Shown here in pieces: positions 35,020 through 44,232 of a stretch of 64,000 nt of DNA. Within the stretch, counting starts at the first letter, position 1, and every line of letters starts with the position of its first letter. Origin of the DNA: Gramella sp. MAR_2010_147 (GTDB lineage Bacteria; Bacteroidota; Bacteroidia; Flavobacteriales; Flavobacteriaceae); assembly GCF_900105135.1 (NCBI RefSeq), contig NZ_LT629741.1, positions 1,426,001 to 1,490,000 on the forward strand. The letters run 5' to 3'. The notes under the pieces were generated by a model, which had not been told where the DNA came from, ran no database searches, and worked only from the letters and a program-made list of their open reading frames with translations. A program made the translations under genes and the position numbers.

Positions 35020-36201
35020 TTATTTATACTCGAAATTTCCGTGTTTGCTTTTTATAGTTAACTGTTTATTTTCTGAAGCTTCTACCCGGCCAATGATTTT
35101 TGCATCTACATCAAAAGATTTTGAAATTTCAATAATTTCGCCGGCCAAACTTTCATCAACATATAGTTCCATACGGTGCCCCATATTAAACACCTGATAC
35201 ATTTCTTTCCAGTCGGTTTTACTTTCCTTCTGAATTAATTTAAACAATGGAGGTGTGTCAAAAAGATTATCCTTAATAATATGATTTTCATCAATAAAAT
35301 GAAGGATTTTTGTTTGAGCACCACCACTGCAATGCACCATTCCGTCAATCTTATCACTTCCAATATCGTTTAAGATTTTCCTGATGACAGGCGCATAGGT
35401 TCTGGTTGGAGAAAGCACGAGTTTACCTGCATCTACAGGACTGTCTTCAACTGCATCGGTAAGCCCTTTAGTTCCGGAGTAAACCAAATCTTCAGGAATT
35501 GAACTATCAAAACTTTCAGGATATTTTTCAGCAAGAATTTTAGAGAAGACATCGTGACGAGCAGAGGTTAAGCCATTGCTTCCCATTCCGCCGTTATATT
35601 CTTTTTCATAACTAGCCTTGCCTGAAGAAGACAGTCCAACTATAACATTCCCGGGTTTGATATTTGCATTATTAATCACCTTATTTTTAGGCATCCTAGC
35701 GGTAACTGTAGAATCTACAATAATAGTTCTAACCAGATCGCCAACATCGGCAGTTTCACCTCCGGTAGAATGAATTTCAACCCCAAAATCTTTTAATTCT
35801 GCAATCAATTCTTCCGTTCCATTAATAATTGCCGAGATTACATCGCCCGGTATAAGGTTCTTATTTCTTCCGATTGTAGAGGAAAGCAGGATATTATCTG
35901 TTGCACCCACGCAAAGCAGGTCATCTATATTCATAATAAGCGCATCCTGAGCTATTCCTTTCCAAACTGACAGGTCACCGGTTTCTCTCCAGTACATGTA
36001 AGCTAAAGAAGATTTGGTCCCGGCGCCATCTGCATGCATTATTAGACAGTGGTCTTCACTCCCGGTTAAATGATCTGGCACGATCTTACAGAACGCCTTC
36101 GGGAACAAGCCTTTATCTACATTCTTAATAGCATTATGCACATCTTCTTTTCCGGCAGAAACGCCTCTTCCTGAATATCGCTTACTTACTTCTTTGCTCA
36201 T
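35020..36201 (-). CDS. purM: Phosphoribosylformylglycinamidine cyclo-ligase (AIR synthase), Bacteroidetes form
   Basis: 393 residues, about 50 more than the E. coli enzyme. PurM features: a glycine-rich RYSGRGVSAGKEDVHN start, MHADGAGTKSSLAY, DALIMNIDDLLCVGA, GGETADVGDLVRT and GNVIVGLSSSGKASYEKEY. It closes the imidazole ring in the fifth step of purine synthesis using ATP. The last 50 residues (EIIEISKSFDVDAKIIGRVE) are family-typical. A -7 box lies 20 bp upstream, so the gene has its own promoter after the glnN terminator. Confidence 0.93.
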   Translation of the reverse strand: MSKEVSKRYSGRGVSAGKEDVHNAIKNVDKGLFPKAFCKIVPDHLTGSEDHCLIMHADGAGTKSSLAYMYWRETGDLSVWKGIAQDALIMNIDDLLCVGATDNILLSSTIGRNKNLIPGDVISAIINGTEELIAELKDFGVEIHSTGGETADVGDLVRTIIVDSTVTARMPKNKVINNANIKPGNVIVGLSSSGKASYEKEYNGGMGSNGLTSARHDVFSKILAEKYPESFDSSIPEDLVYSGTKGLTDAVEDSPVDAGKLVLSPTRTYAPVIRKILNDIGSDKIDGMVHCSGGAQTKILHFIDENHIIKDNLFDTPPLFKLIQKESKTDWKEMYQVFNMGHRMELYVDESLAGEIIEISKSFDVDAKIIGRVEASENKQLTIKSKHGNFEYK

Positions 36202-36220
36202 GACTTTTTCTTAGAGATTT

Positions 36221-36228
36221 CAAAGATA
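36221..36228 (-). promoter_or_regulatory. -7 element TATCTTTG before purM
   Basis: Exact TAnnTTTG on the minus strand, 19 bp before the ATG. Confidence 0.55.
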
Positions 36229-36271
36229 ATTAGTTTAAACAGTTTTGATAAAGATTCATGAGATTTTAAAG

Positions 36272-36300
36272 AAAAAAGCCACGCTTTTGGGCGTGGCTTT
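36272..36300 (-). terminator. Terminator of glnN
   Basis: AAAGCCACGC and GCGTGGCTTT form a perfect 10 bp stem around 6 bases; on the minus strand it ends in TTTTTT. Confidence 0.93.
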
Positions 36301-36324
36301 CATCAACAGTAGTTTAACAGTTAT

Positions 36325-38514
36325 TTATTTAGTAAACAATAATTCCCTGTATTTAGCCAGAGGCCAAAGTTCATCATCTACTAATAATTCTAATTTATCA
36401 CAGTGATATCTTATTTCTTCAAAGTAAGGTTTCACATCATCACAGTAAGCAAAGGCTCTTTTCTCTGCGTCATCTTCAAGCTTGTTGGCAACTTTTCTCG
36501 CCTCTATCATCGCATTCACATTAGAATTGATACTGGCAATATGTGCTGAAATACTTTCGATGATCTCCAGTTGCTCTTTGGAGTGTCTTGTATATTCATT
36601 ACCATAGATCTCTTTTAGACCTCGCACATTCTTTATAAGAATATTCTGGTAACGAATCGCTGTAGGAATTATGTGATTTCTGGCGATATCTCCAAGGATA
36701 CGACCTTCAATCTGGATTCTCATAGCATATTCTTCAAGTTCTATCTCATGGCGAGCTTCGATCTCCACCTTGTTCATCACCTTAAGATCTTCATAAAGCT
36801 TGAAAGCCTTTTTGCTAACCTGAGCCTTAAGAGCTTGTGGAGTAGTTCTGTTATTGCTTAAACCACGCTTTTTAGCTTCTTTTTCCCAGGCTTCACCGTA
36901 ACCGTCCCCTTCAAAACGGATCTTTTTGGATTTTTTAATGTATTCTCTAAGAACATTGAAGATGGCATCATCCTTCTTCATTTTTTTATCCTTGATCAAC
37001 TTATCTACCTCAACTTTAAATTCTTTCAACTGCTTTGCAACGATACTGTTTAAGACAGTCATCGCGTTTGCGCAATTGGCAAGAGAACCTACCGCACGAA
37101 ATTCAAATTTGTTTCCTGTAAAAGCAAAAGAAGAAGTACGGTTTCTATCTGTGTTATCTCTAAGAATTTCCGGGATTTTACCCACTACATTCAATTTGAG
37201 ATCTGTTTTTTCCTGAGGTGACAGCTTACCATCGGTTACTTTCTCAAGTTCATCCAGTACTTTAGTTAACTGTGAACCAATGAAAACCGAAATAATTGCC
37301 GGCGGAGCTTCATTCGCTCCTAAACGATGATCGTTAGATGCACTGGCGATACAAGCCCTCAATAATTCTTCGTTGTCATAAACCGCTTTAATGGTATTAA
37401 TAAAGAAGGTAAGAAACTGCAGGTTTTTCATTGGAGTTGAACCCGGGGAAAGCAAATTTGTACCCGTATCTGTTGCTAAAGACCAGTTGTTATGTTTACC
37501 ACTTCCGTTAATTCCTGCAAATGGCTTTTCGTGCATCAACACACTTAAATTGTGTCTTTCACCAACTTTCTTCATCACATCCATAATTAAGGAATTGTGA
37601 TCTACCGCAAGGTTTGCCTCTTCAAAAATAGGTGCCAGTTCGAACTGATTTGGAGCCACCTCATTATGGCGTGTCTTTACCGGAATCCCTAATTTCATAC
37701 ATTCGATCTCAAGATCCATCATAAAAGCAATTGCTCTTGAAGGAATAGACCCAAAATAATGATCATCTAATTGCTGTCCTTTCGCAGGAGAATGCCCAAG
37801 AAGAGTTCTACCTGTAAGAGTAATATCAGGTCTTGAAGCTACAAGCGCAGAGTCTATAAGAAAATATTCCTGTTCCCATCCCAGGGTAGCATTCACTTTC
37901 TTTACATTTTTATCAAAATATTTTGCAACATTCGTGGCTGCATTATCAACAGCCTGAAGCGCTCTAAGCAATGGCGTTTTATTATCCAGTGCTTCTCCTG
38001 TATATGATACAAATATCGTAGGAATACAAAGTGTAGTCCCCCAGATAAATGCAGGAGAAGTTGGGTCCCATGCAGTATAACCACGAGCTTCAAAAGTATT
38101 TCTAATACCCCCGCTTGGGAAACTTGATGCATCAGGTTCCTGCTGTACTAATTGCCCACCTCCAAATTTTTCGATTGCAAGACCTTCTGTTAAAGGCTCA
38201 AAGAAAGAATCATGCTTTTCTGCAGTAGTACCAGTAAGTGGTTGAAACCAGTGAGTATAATGAGTAACTCCCTTGGAGATGGCCCATTCTTTCATTCCGG
38301 TAGAAATATGGTCTGCTACATTACGGTCAATTTTCTTTCCCGTACGCATGGCTTCCGTCACATTATCATAAGCCTCTTTGGTGAGAAACTGTCTCATTAC
38401 AGTTTCATTAAATACATTCATTGAGAAGATCTCAGATCTTCTTGCAGGCTCATTAATCTTGACAGGCTTCCTGTTTAAGGTTTCTTTTAAAGCTTGAAAT
38501 CGTAAAGTTGACAT
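36325..38514 (-). CDS. glnN: Glutamine synthetase type III
   Basis: 729 residues, the size of GSIII. Signatures include FFEPLTEGLAIEKFGGG, GWEQEYFLIDSAL (metal-ligand glutamates), NEVAPNQFELAPIFEEANLA and GSGKHNNWSLATDTG. GSIII joins ammonia to glutamate as a double-hexamer and is the main form in Bacteroidetes. It starts 34 bp after a -7 box. It is not linked to the PII-Amt cluster 18 kb away, but both belong to nitrogen assimilation. Confidence 0.96.
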   Translation of the reverse strand: MSTLRFQALKETLNRKPVKINEPARRSEIFSMNVFNETVMRQFLTKEAYDNVTEAMRTGKKIDRNVADHISTGMKEWAISKGVTHYTHWFQPLTGTTAEKHDSFFEPLTEGLAIEKFGGGQLVQQEPDASSFPSGGIRNTFEARGYTAWDPTSPAFIWGTTLCIPTIFVSYTGEALDNKTPLLRALQAVDNAATNVAKYFDKNVKKVNATLGWEQEYFLIDSALVASRPDITLTGRTLLGHSPAKGQQLDDHYFGSIPSRAIAFMMDLEIECMKLGIPVKTRHNEVAPNQFELAPIFEEANLAVDHNSLIMDVMKKVGERHNLSVLMHEKPFAGINGSGKHNNWSLATDTGTNLLSPGSTPMKNLQFLTFFINTIKAVYDNEELLRACIASASNDHRLGANEAPPAIISVFIGSQLTKVLDELEKVTDGKLSPQEKTDLKLNVVGKIPEILRDNTDRNRTSSFAFTGNKFEFRAVGSLANCANAMTVLNSIVAKQLKEFKVEVDKLIKDKKMKKDDAIFNVLREYIKKSKKIRFEGDGYGEAWEKEAKKRGLSNNRTTPQALKAQVSKKAFKLYEDLKVMNKVEIEARHEIELEEYAMRIQIEGRILGDIARNHIIPTAIRYQNILIKNVRGLKEIYGNEYTRHSKEQLEIIESISAHIASINSNVNAMIEARKVANKLEDDAEKRAFAYCDDVKPYFEEIRYHCDKLELLVDDELWPLAKYRELLFTK

Positions 38515-38997
38515 ATATTATGGATTAAATTTTTAAAATTTAAGCCACAAATGTAAATAAATTTATCGTTAACATATAAAAAATAGGGGTGCTATAAGAA
38601 ATAAATAACATTTTCTCAAAAATAACCCCTGATTTTTATGAGTTATAAAAATCATCCCTCAAAAAATCTTCAAATTCAAGAATCACATAAAATACTGACA
38701 ACTAATTTTCTGAAATTATTAAAAAGAAGATACTGATTGATATATACTAATGCATTTATCCAGGTATCATTCTGGATTTAAATACCAAACTGTTGCTTAA
38801 ATAAAGTAGAATTTTCAGGAAAATTTTAATCGTTATCTGAAGAATTATGGAAGAATTTCTACAAATCGCTTGTATGCAACGCTATCGGTAATAATATAAA
38901 GGTTTCTGATTTTAAAAAACCAATGTAGCTGCAAACCACAAATTCTAAAGATCAGTTTCAGAAAAATATCGGTAGATTCAGTTTAAGCGCTTTAATA
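38515..38997 (+). other. 483 bp gap with no recognisable gene
   Basis: AT-rich and stop-dense in all frames. The only signal is the glnN -7 element at 38548-38555. Short remnants such as ATG at 38847 run 13 codons. It may hold a decayed gene. Confidence 0.5.
38548..38555 (-). promoter_or_regulatory. -7 element TACATTTG before glnN
   Basis: Exact TAnnTTTG on the minus strand, 33 bp before the ATG; no clear -33 TTG, consistent with activator control. Confidence 0.6.
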
Positions 38998-39942
38998 TTA
39001 TAGAATAGTAAGAATAATAAAAACCGAATATCCTAAAATAAGTGCAAAACCTTCTTTTCTACCCATTTCTGAAAATTTCGGAATCAGAAGCATTGGTAAT
39101 AAAACAAATGCGATTCCCAACATCCAGAACATATCATTAGAAAGGATTTCTGAAGACTGAATTGCTATAGGTTTAATAATAGCTGTTAATCCAAGTACAG
39201 AGGCAATATTAAAAATATTAGAGCCTATTAAGTTACCTAATGAGATCGCTTTCTCCTTTTTTATCGCTGCAATAAGGGAAGCTGCAAGTTCAGGGACACT
39301 GGTTCCAACAGCGATTATGGTAACTGATACCACTCGCTCACTAATCCCAAGCTGGGTAGCAAGATCAACAGCTCCTTTTACCAAAAGTTCAGAACCACCC
39401 CAGAGCGCGAAAATTCCAATTAAAAGCCAGATCGTCATTTTGAAGCCTCGTACATGACGTAGGGATTCATCCACCTCTTCCGCTACAACCTTATCTTTTC
39501 TTCGGGAACGTTTAATAAGGATAAAAAGATAGGCAGCAAGACCAAGTAATAAAGCGCCACCCTCAATTCTTGACAATTCATTGTTACTTAAAAGAAAAAA
39601 GTACAGAATAATAGAAAAGACCATCATTACGGGCCAGTTTATCCTGTAGAAATCCCTGTCTACCATTAGAGGAGATACCATCGCTGTCAAGCCCAGTACC
39701 AAACCAATATTTGCAATGTTAGATCCTATTACATTTCCAAGGGAGATATCTGAAAAACCATCGATCGCGGCCTGCAGACTTACCAGTAGCTCTGGAGCAG
39801 AGGTCGCAAAAGACACAACTGTTAACCCGATTACCATTCTGGAAATATTCAATTTCAAAGAAAGTGCTACTGAAGATCTTACCAGAAACTCCCCACCTAT
39901 CACCAGCAAAACAAAGCCAATTAGCAGATATACGATGCTCAT
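38998..39942 (-). CDS. Calcium/sodium antiporter (CaCA family, YrbG-like)
   Basis: 314 residues, about ten membrane helices. Two inverted alpha repeats are visible: FATSAPELLVSLQAAIDGFS with GNVIGSNIANIGLVLG in the first half, and AVGTSVPELAASLIAAIKKE with GNLIGSNIFNIASVLG in the second. These hold the ion-binding residues. It should exchange Na+ (or H+) for Ca2+ across the inner membrane. A hydrophilic loop (KRSRRKDKVVAEEVDE) separates the halves. Single gene. Confidence 0.95.
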   Translation of the reverse strand: MSIVYLLIGFVLLVIGGEFLVRSSVALSLKLNISRMVIGLTVVSFATSAPELLVSLQAAIDGFSDISLGNVIGSNIANIGLVLGLTAMVSPLMVDRDFYRINWPVMMVFSIILYFFLLSNNELSRIEGGALLLGLAAYLFILIKRSRRKDKVVAEEVDESLRHVRGFKMTIWLLIGIFALWGGSELLVKGAVDLATQLGISERVVSVTIIAVGTSVPELAASLIAAIKKEKAISLGNLIGSNIFNIASVLGLTAIIKPIAIQSSEILSNDMFWMLGIAFVLLPMLLIPKFSEMGRKEGFALILGYSVFIILTIL

Positions 39943-40035
39943 AATTCCATTTTTGGCGAAGATAGCAGAAATGCCTCAGAAATGAACCTAATTAAAAAAC
40001 AACTACTTTTATAGTTTTTAAACTAGATTTTTCGT

Positions 40036-40043
40036 TATATTTG
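40036..40043 (+). promoter_or_regulatory. -7 element TATATTTG upstream of blaI-like gene
   Basis: Exact TAnnTTTG; it would give a leader of about 155 nt to the regulator gene. Confidence 0.45.
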
Positions 40044-40205
40044 ATGACGGAGGAAAACCACCTCAGAATTTCAAACTTGAAGTCAGCTATAAAAAATGAT
40101 CAAAGTCCTGACCTGGAGTCTCAAAGGCTGCAGAAAAATGCTCAGGAGAACTGTACTTTAATAAGAGTGATTAATTAGGAAATATAAATAGCAAATCATC
40201 ATTCA

Positions 40206-40568
40206 ATGGAGAAACTAACAAATAAAGAAGAAGAGATCATGAGGGTTCTCTGGAATCTTGAAAAGGCTTTTGTGAAAGAAGTTTTACCGGAGCTGAAAGA
40301 CCAGAAATTACATTACAATACTGTTTCTACCATTATCAGGAACCTGGAAGAAAAAGGCTATGTATCTCATAAAGCCTACGGAAAAACACATCAGTACTTC
40401 CCGGTGGTAACCAAAGAAAATTACAGAAAGCAATTCATGAATATGGCTACCAAACGTTTTTTTGATAATTCTTTTAAGAACGTGGTTTCTTATTTCGCAA
40501 AAGAAGAAAAAATTAGTGCTGAAGAATTGCGTGAGATCCTGGACATTATAGAAAATGAGAAGAAATAA
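40206..40568 (+). CDS. BlaI/MecI-family repressor
   Basis: 120 residues. N-terminal winged helix (EEEIMRVLWNLEKAFVKEVL and YNTVSTIIRNLEEKGYVSHK) and a C-terminal dimerisation helix region. BlaI-type repressors are cleaved after activation of the M56 sensor. The stop and the M56 start share one base (TAATG), giving translational coupling with the sensor gene. Targets are probably envelope or antibiotic-response genes; no beta-lactamase is adjacent. Confidence 0.93.
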   Translation: MEKLTNKEEEIMRVLWNLEKAFVKEVLPELKDQKLHYNTVSTIIRNLEEKGYVSHKAYGKTHQYFPVVTKENYRKQFMNMATKRFFDNSFKNVVSYFAKEEKISAEELREILDIIENEKK

Positions 40569-42634
40569 TGGAAAGTTTTTTAATATATCTATTTAAAGCC
40601 TCTGCCCTTCTCGGTATCTTTTTCCTGTGCTATTTGCTCCTGCTTCAAAAGGAAACCTCTTTTCAATTGAACAGAAAATATCTTCTGGCCGGTTTGACCA
40701 TCTCTTTTATCCTGCCAGCCATCTATTTTACCAGGAAAGTCTACATTCAGGCAAATACAGCGTCTTATGATTTTTTAGCCGAAGCTACAGAGATTTCATA
40801 CACTCCTATCCAAAATTCTACGGACTGGTGGCAGATCACAGGTATTATATATATAGTAATTACCGGGTTCTTTATTCTAAGACTTGGCCTGCAGCTTCGT
40901 GCAGTTTTAAAAATAATTTTAACGCATTCTTTTTATAAAAATTCAGGATTAAGGTATCTGGAAAACTCAGAAAATCAACTGCCATTCTCATTTTTCAATT
41001 ACATAATATTTAATCCAGAAAAGCACTCTGTAAAAGAATTAGAGTTGATTCTAGAACATGAAAAAGTACACGCCCGGCAGTTACATTCAGTAGACGTCCT
41101 CATCGTAAATCTTTTATGCTGCATTCTATGGTTTAATCCATTCGCCTGGCTTTATAAAAAGTTGGTTGAGCAAAACCTTGAATTTATAGCAGATCGCGAA
41201 ACTGTAGATAATAAAGCTGAAATTAAAGAATACCAGCGTGCCCTGGTAAAAGTTTCAACAGCCGATCTAAAGCCGGCACTTACTAATCATTTTTATCAAT
41301 CATTTATCAAAAAACGAATTCTTATGTTAAACAAAAAATCATCAACACAAAGTCCTGCATGGAAAGTAAGCTTTGTAATGCCCTTATTGCTTGCTTTTAT
41401 GCTATTGTTCAATGTAAATACCGAAGCACAGGTAGTTACAGAACAGGGGAACCAGGCAAATTCTGAAAAAACGGAAAAATCAGAAGCTCCTGAAGAAATG
41501 GAGATTGAAGAAGAAATTGAAATTAATGAAAAAGCAGAAGCTCCTGAAACTGAAATTGAAATTCATGAAAGTCCAGAAATAACCTGGACTACTGCAACGA
41601 GGAATCGCGGCAACGGTTTTTCTGATCTCGGGAATGACCCGCTTTATATTCTTAATGGCGAAAAATTCAAAGCTTCAAAATTGAAGAATAAGTATATAGG
41701 CCTGAATTCAGGAATTGAAATTCTAGTTGGTGATGAGGCGGTGAACCAATATGGAGAAGATGCTAAAAACGGTGTAATCATCATCCCGGATGCTGAAGTT
41801 ATCAGAAATTTCAATAGGGAAATGAAAGATCTTAAGCAGCAGGGAAAATTCAATGGGAAATATATTATGGTTGGAAATTTAGGCAAGCCCAATTTCATGA
41901 ATATAAATTCCAGTAAGAGCAAAACAGATCACATAATAGCTTATACTTCTGGAAGTGGCTATTCTACCAACATAGCATACGATGATAATGTAAGGGTTCG
42001 CAAAACCAGAAAAGCACCAAATTCAGACAATATATATGTGATTAGGAAGACTGGAACTGGTTCACGTTCCAATAACGATACTCACTATGAGTTTAGAACG
42101 AAAGATTCCAGTTCAATAGAATTTCAATCAGCCGGAGATATGCCTGTTATTAATTCCCCCAATTCAAAAGTTAGAATTATTTCTCAGGATGGCAAACCTC
42201 TTTATATGGTGGATGATGAAATTCAAAACAAGGAATTCGTTGACCTGATTGATCCTGAAGAAATTGCATCTATCATGGTTTTAAAAGGAGATAATGCTAT
42301 TAAAGAGTACGGTGAAAAAGGAAAAAATGGAATTATTAAAATACGAACTAAGAAGTATCACGGAGAGAATAATGATTCCACTTTCTTAATAAGAAAGTCT
42401 TTTAATGATGATCAAATTAAAGCTCTAAAAAGCGAGGTGGAGAATAAGACCGGGTATACGCTAAATCTTATGAATATAGAACGAAATAAGGAGGGACTTA
42501 TCACCAATATCCAAGTGAAGTTTCATAAACAAGATCGCATGGTACAGTCAAATTACAGCGATATAAACGGAGTTCCGGATATTCTATTTGGTCTTAAAGA
42601 AGGAGGCGGATTATTAATTTCTGCTTCAAAATAA
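40568..42634 (+). CDS. M56 (BlaR1-like) metallopeptidase sensor with TonB-plug-like repeats
   Basis: 688 residues. Four N-terminal membrane helices (about 5-20, 35-52, 90-115, 280-297) surround an M56 zinc site HEKVH (about 164-168) with LVEQNLEFIADRE downstream. After the last helix a Glu-rich stretch (about 300-335) leads to an extracytoplasmic part with two segments resembling SusC plug domains: DPLYILNGEKF to NGVIIIPDAE (about 357-400) and KPLYMVDDEIQ to NGIIKIRTKK (about 541-592), each ending with a GEDAKNGV/GEKGKNGI turn. There is no penicillin-binding domain. It is coupled to the BlaI gene and followed by a terminator. Confidence 0.88.
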   Translation: MESFLIYLFKASALLGIFFLCYLLLLQKETSFQLNRKYLLAGLTISFILPAIYFTRKVYIQANTASYDFLAEATEISYTPIQNSTDWWQITGIIYIVITGFFILRLGLQLRAVLKIILTHSFYKNSGLRYLENSENQLPFSFFNYIIFNPEKHSVKELELILEHEKVHARQLHSVDVLIVNLLCCILWFNPFAWLYKKLVEQNLEFIADRETVDNKAEIKEYQRALVKVSTADLKPALTNHFYQSFIKKRILMLNKKSSTQSPAWKVSFVMPLLLAFMLLFNVNTEAQVVTEQGNQANSEKTEKSEAPEEMEIEEEIEINEKAEAPETEIEIHESPEITWTTATRNRGNGFSDLGNDPLYILNGEKFKASKLKNKYIGLNSGIEILVGDEAVNQYGEDAKNGVIIIPDAEVIRNFNREMKDLKQQGKFNGKYIMVGNLGKPNFMNINSSKSKTDHIIAYTSGSGYSTNIAYDDNVRVRKTRKAPNSDNIYVIRKTGTGSRSNNDTHYEFRTKDSSSIEFQSAGDMPVINSPNSKVRIISQDGKPLYMVDDEIQNKEFVDLIDPEEIASIMVLKGDNAIKEYGEKGKNGIIKIRTKKYHGENNDSTFLIRKSFNDDQIKALKSEVENKTGYTLNLMNIERNKEGLITNIQVKFHKQDRMVQSNYSDINGVPDILFGLKEGGGLLISASK

Positions 42635-42653
42635 ATATAGAGCTTAATCTCTT

Positions 42654-42692
42654 AAAAAACCTGTCTTTATTTATAATGGCAGGTTTTTTTAT
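42654..42692 (+). terminator. Terminator of the BlaI-M56 operon
   Basis: AAAACCTGTC and GGCAGGTTTT form a 9-10 bp stem (one U-G pair) followed by TTTTATT. Confidence 0.88.
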
Positions 42693-42700
42693 TCTTTGTT

Positions 42701-42708
42701 TATCTTTG
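42701..42708 (+). promoter_or_regulatory. -7 element TATCTTTG before the 50-residue protein gene
   Basis: Exact TAnnTTTG, 16 bp before the ATG at 42725, giving a leader of about 10 nt. Confidence 0.55.
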
Positions 42709-42724
42709 ATATAAACCAACTAAA

Positions 42725-42877
42725 ATGAAAAAGCAGATCTTTAAAGCCATAGCAAGGCTTAATAAAAAAATATTACCAAGCTATTCTAAAAAAGGACTTG
42801 ATCTCCAAAAAGCAAGTAAGTTACAAATGGCCCTTATAGGCTGGAAGTTATGGGTTACAAAAAATTCCCTCGACTAG
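42725..42877 (+). CDS. Conserved-looking 50-residue basic protein
   Basis: 50 residues starting MKKQIFKAIARLNKK and ending IGWKLWVTKNSLD. It is basic with hydrophobic faces in two helices, no signal peptide. From memory, near-identical short proteins (KASKLQxAxxGWKLxVTKxxLD) occur in many flavobacterial genomes, sometimes mislabelled 'SsrA-binding protein'; that name should not be trusted. A -7 box precedes it and the stop overlaps apt by 4 bp on the opposite strand. Function unknown. Confidence 0.75.
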   Translation: MKKQIFKAIARLNKKILPSYSKKGLDLQKASKLQMALIGWKLWVTKNSLD

Positions 42878-43392
42878 GAGTATTTAATAAGGGAGGAAAC
42901 ATAATAGTTTTCAAGTTTATCAATTCCTTTCAGAAACTCTAATTCAACCAGAAAGTTACATTGAACAATTTCTCCGCCACACTTTTCAATTAATTTACAG
43001 GTAGCAGCCGCTGTTCCTCCAGTAGCAAGCACATCATCATGCAGTAAAACTTTCTCTCCCTTTTTAATCGCATCTTCATGTATCTCTAAAGAGTCACTTC
43101 CATATTCCAGATCATAATTTTCTTTATGAGTTTTGTGCGGAAGTTTCCCCGGCTTACGAACGGGTATAAAACCAGCCTTCAATTTTTCGGCTAGTAATGT
43201 AGCAAAGAAAAAGCCACGAGATTCTATCCCAACCACTTTATCAATTTTTCCATGAGGCAGCTTATCCATAAACAATTTTACTGCCAGCCCCATGGCTTCA
43301 GGATCTAATAAAAGTGGGGTAATATCTTTATAACTAACTCCTTTTTTTGGGAAATCTGGAATTTCCCGAACATAAGATTTTAATTCCATCAA
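42874..43392 (-). CDS. apt: Adenine phosphoribosyltransferase
   Basis: 172 residues. The PRPP loop VLLHDDVLATGGTAAATCKL and the flexible hood region (IPVRKPGKLPHKTHKENYDLEYG) are typical of Apt, which salvages adenine to AMP. Two start codons are adjacent (43392, 43389); either gives the same protein apart from one Met. It lies 6 bp from the DUF2461 gene upstream, so the two are probably co-transcribed. Confidence 0.96.
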   Translation of the reverse strand: MMELKSYVREIPDFPKKGVSYKDITPLLLDPEAMGLAVKLFMDKLPHGKIDKVVGIESRGFFFATLLAEKLKAGFIPVRKPGKLPHKTHKENYDLEYGSDSLEIHEDAIKKGEKVLLHDDVLATGGTAAATCKLIEKCGGEIVQCNFLVELEFLKGIDKLENYYVSSLIKYS

Positions 43393-43398
43393 CGATTT

Positions 43399-44052
43399 TT
43401 AAACACTCACCGCATTATTTAAGTAATTTCTGAAAGGTAGCATTTCCATATAGATATCAATGAGTTTCTCCTGAAAATCATCTTTCAAAATTTCCTTCTG
43501 GGTAAGCGAATGCATTACCGCGAAGCTCTTATTTCTTAAAAGCTCTATATGTTCATGATCTTTAGAAAATCCTTTAGGCGAAGTTTTTAATTTTTCAGCA
43601 TCCATCAAGCCTCCAAAAGTCTCTTTAAACGAAGTTTTGTTCAGTATCTTTTTAAATTCTTCTCCATTATAATCTATCGCAGCTCTAATATTATCAAGCC
43701 TGTCCTTCTTTGGTTTGTAAATCCCACCTGCTACGAAACTTTCCTTTATTCCAATGTGAATATAAAAATCTCCTTTTCCTTTTTCTTTGTCCAGACCAGC
43801 TCCAAAGTGATCTTTATAAACAGGTTTGTTTGGATGAAATAATAGATTATTGTTAATTCTATTAATTGCCTGTTTTCCAGTAGTAGGCGCATAGTTGGAA
43901 TCAATTTTTGCAAGTTTAATATCCAATTGATTTAACCAGGCTATATAAAAATCTCTTACCTCATAATACTCCTTCCTGTGTTCATCCATCCATTCCTTAT
44001 TGTTGTTCTTATTAAGTTCACGAAGGAAATTAAATAACGTCTTGAAGTCCAT
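43399..44052 (-). CDS. DUF2461 family protein (TIGR02453)
   Basis: 217 residues. N-terminal LFNFLRELNKNNNKEWMDEHRKEY is the hallmark of DUF2461; RINNNLLFHPNKPVYKDHFG and YIHIGIKESFVAGGIY follow. Cytoplasmic, no signal peptide. No activity is established for the family. It sits just upstream of apt on the same strand. Confidence 0.9.
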   Translation of the reverse strand: MDFKTLFNFLRELNKNNNKEWMDEHRKEYYEVRDFYIAWLNQLDIKLAKIDSNYAPTTGKQAINRINNNLLFHPNKPVYKDHFGAGLDKEKGKGDFYIHIGIKESFVAGGIYKPKKDRLDNIRAAIDYNGEEFKKILNKTSFKETFGGLMDAEKLKTSPKGFSKDHEHIELLRNKSFAVMHSLTQKEILKDDFQEKLIDIYMEMLPFRNYLNNAVSV

Positions 44053-44232
44053 TTTTTATTTTAAAGATATTAAACTGAATAGAAGAAAAGACTATCATGT
44101 CTTTTATTTCTCGCAACAATAAAAGGAAGCAAAAAACCTGTTGATTATCAACTAATTGAATTCAAATTAAAAAGGATAGCGTTAATATTTTTTTCTGCTT
44201 TCAAGTATATTTAGGATATAAAATCAGCCAAA

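Noticed and set aside
38515..38997. Hidden gene in the gap upstream of glnN
   Set aside because: All frames have frequent stops and the longest ATG-initiated stretch is very short.
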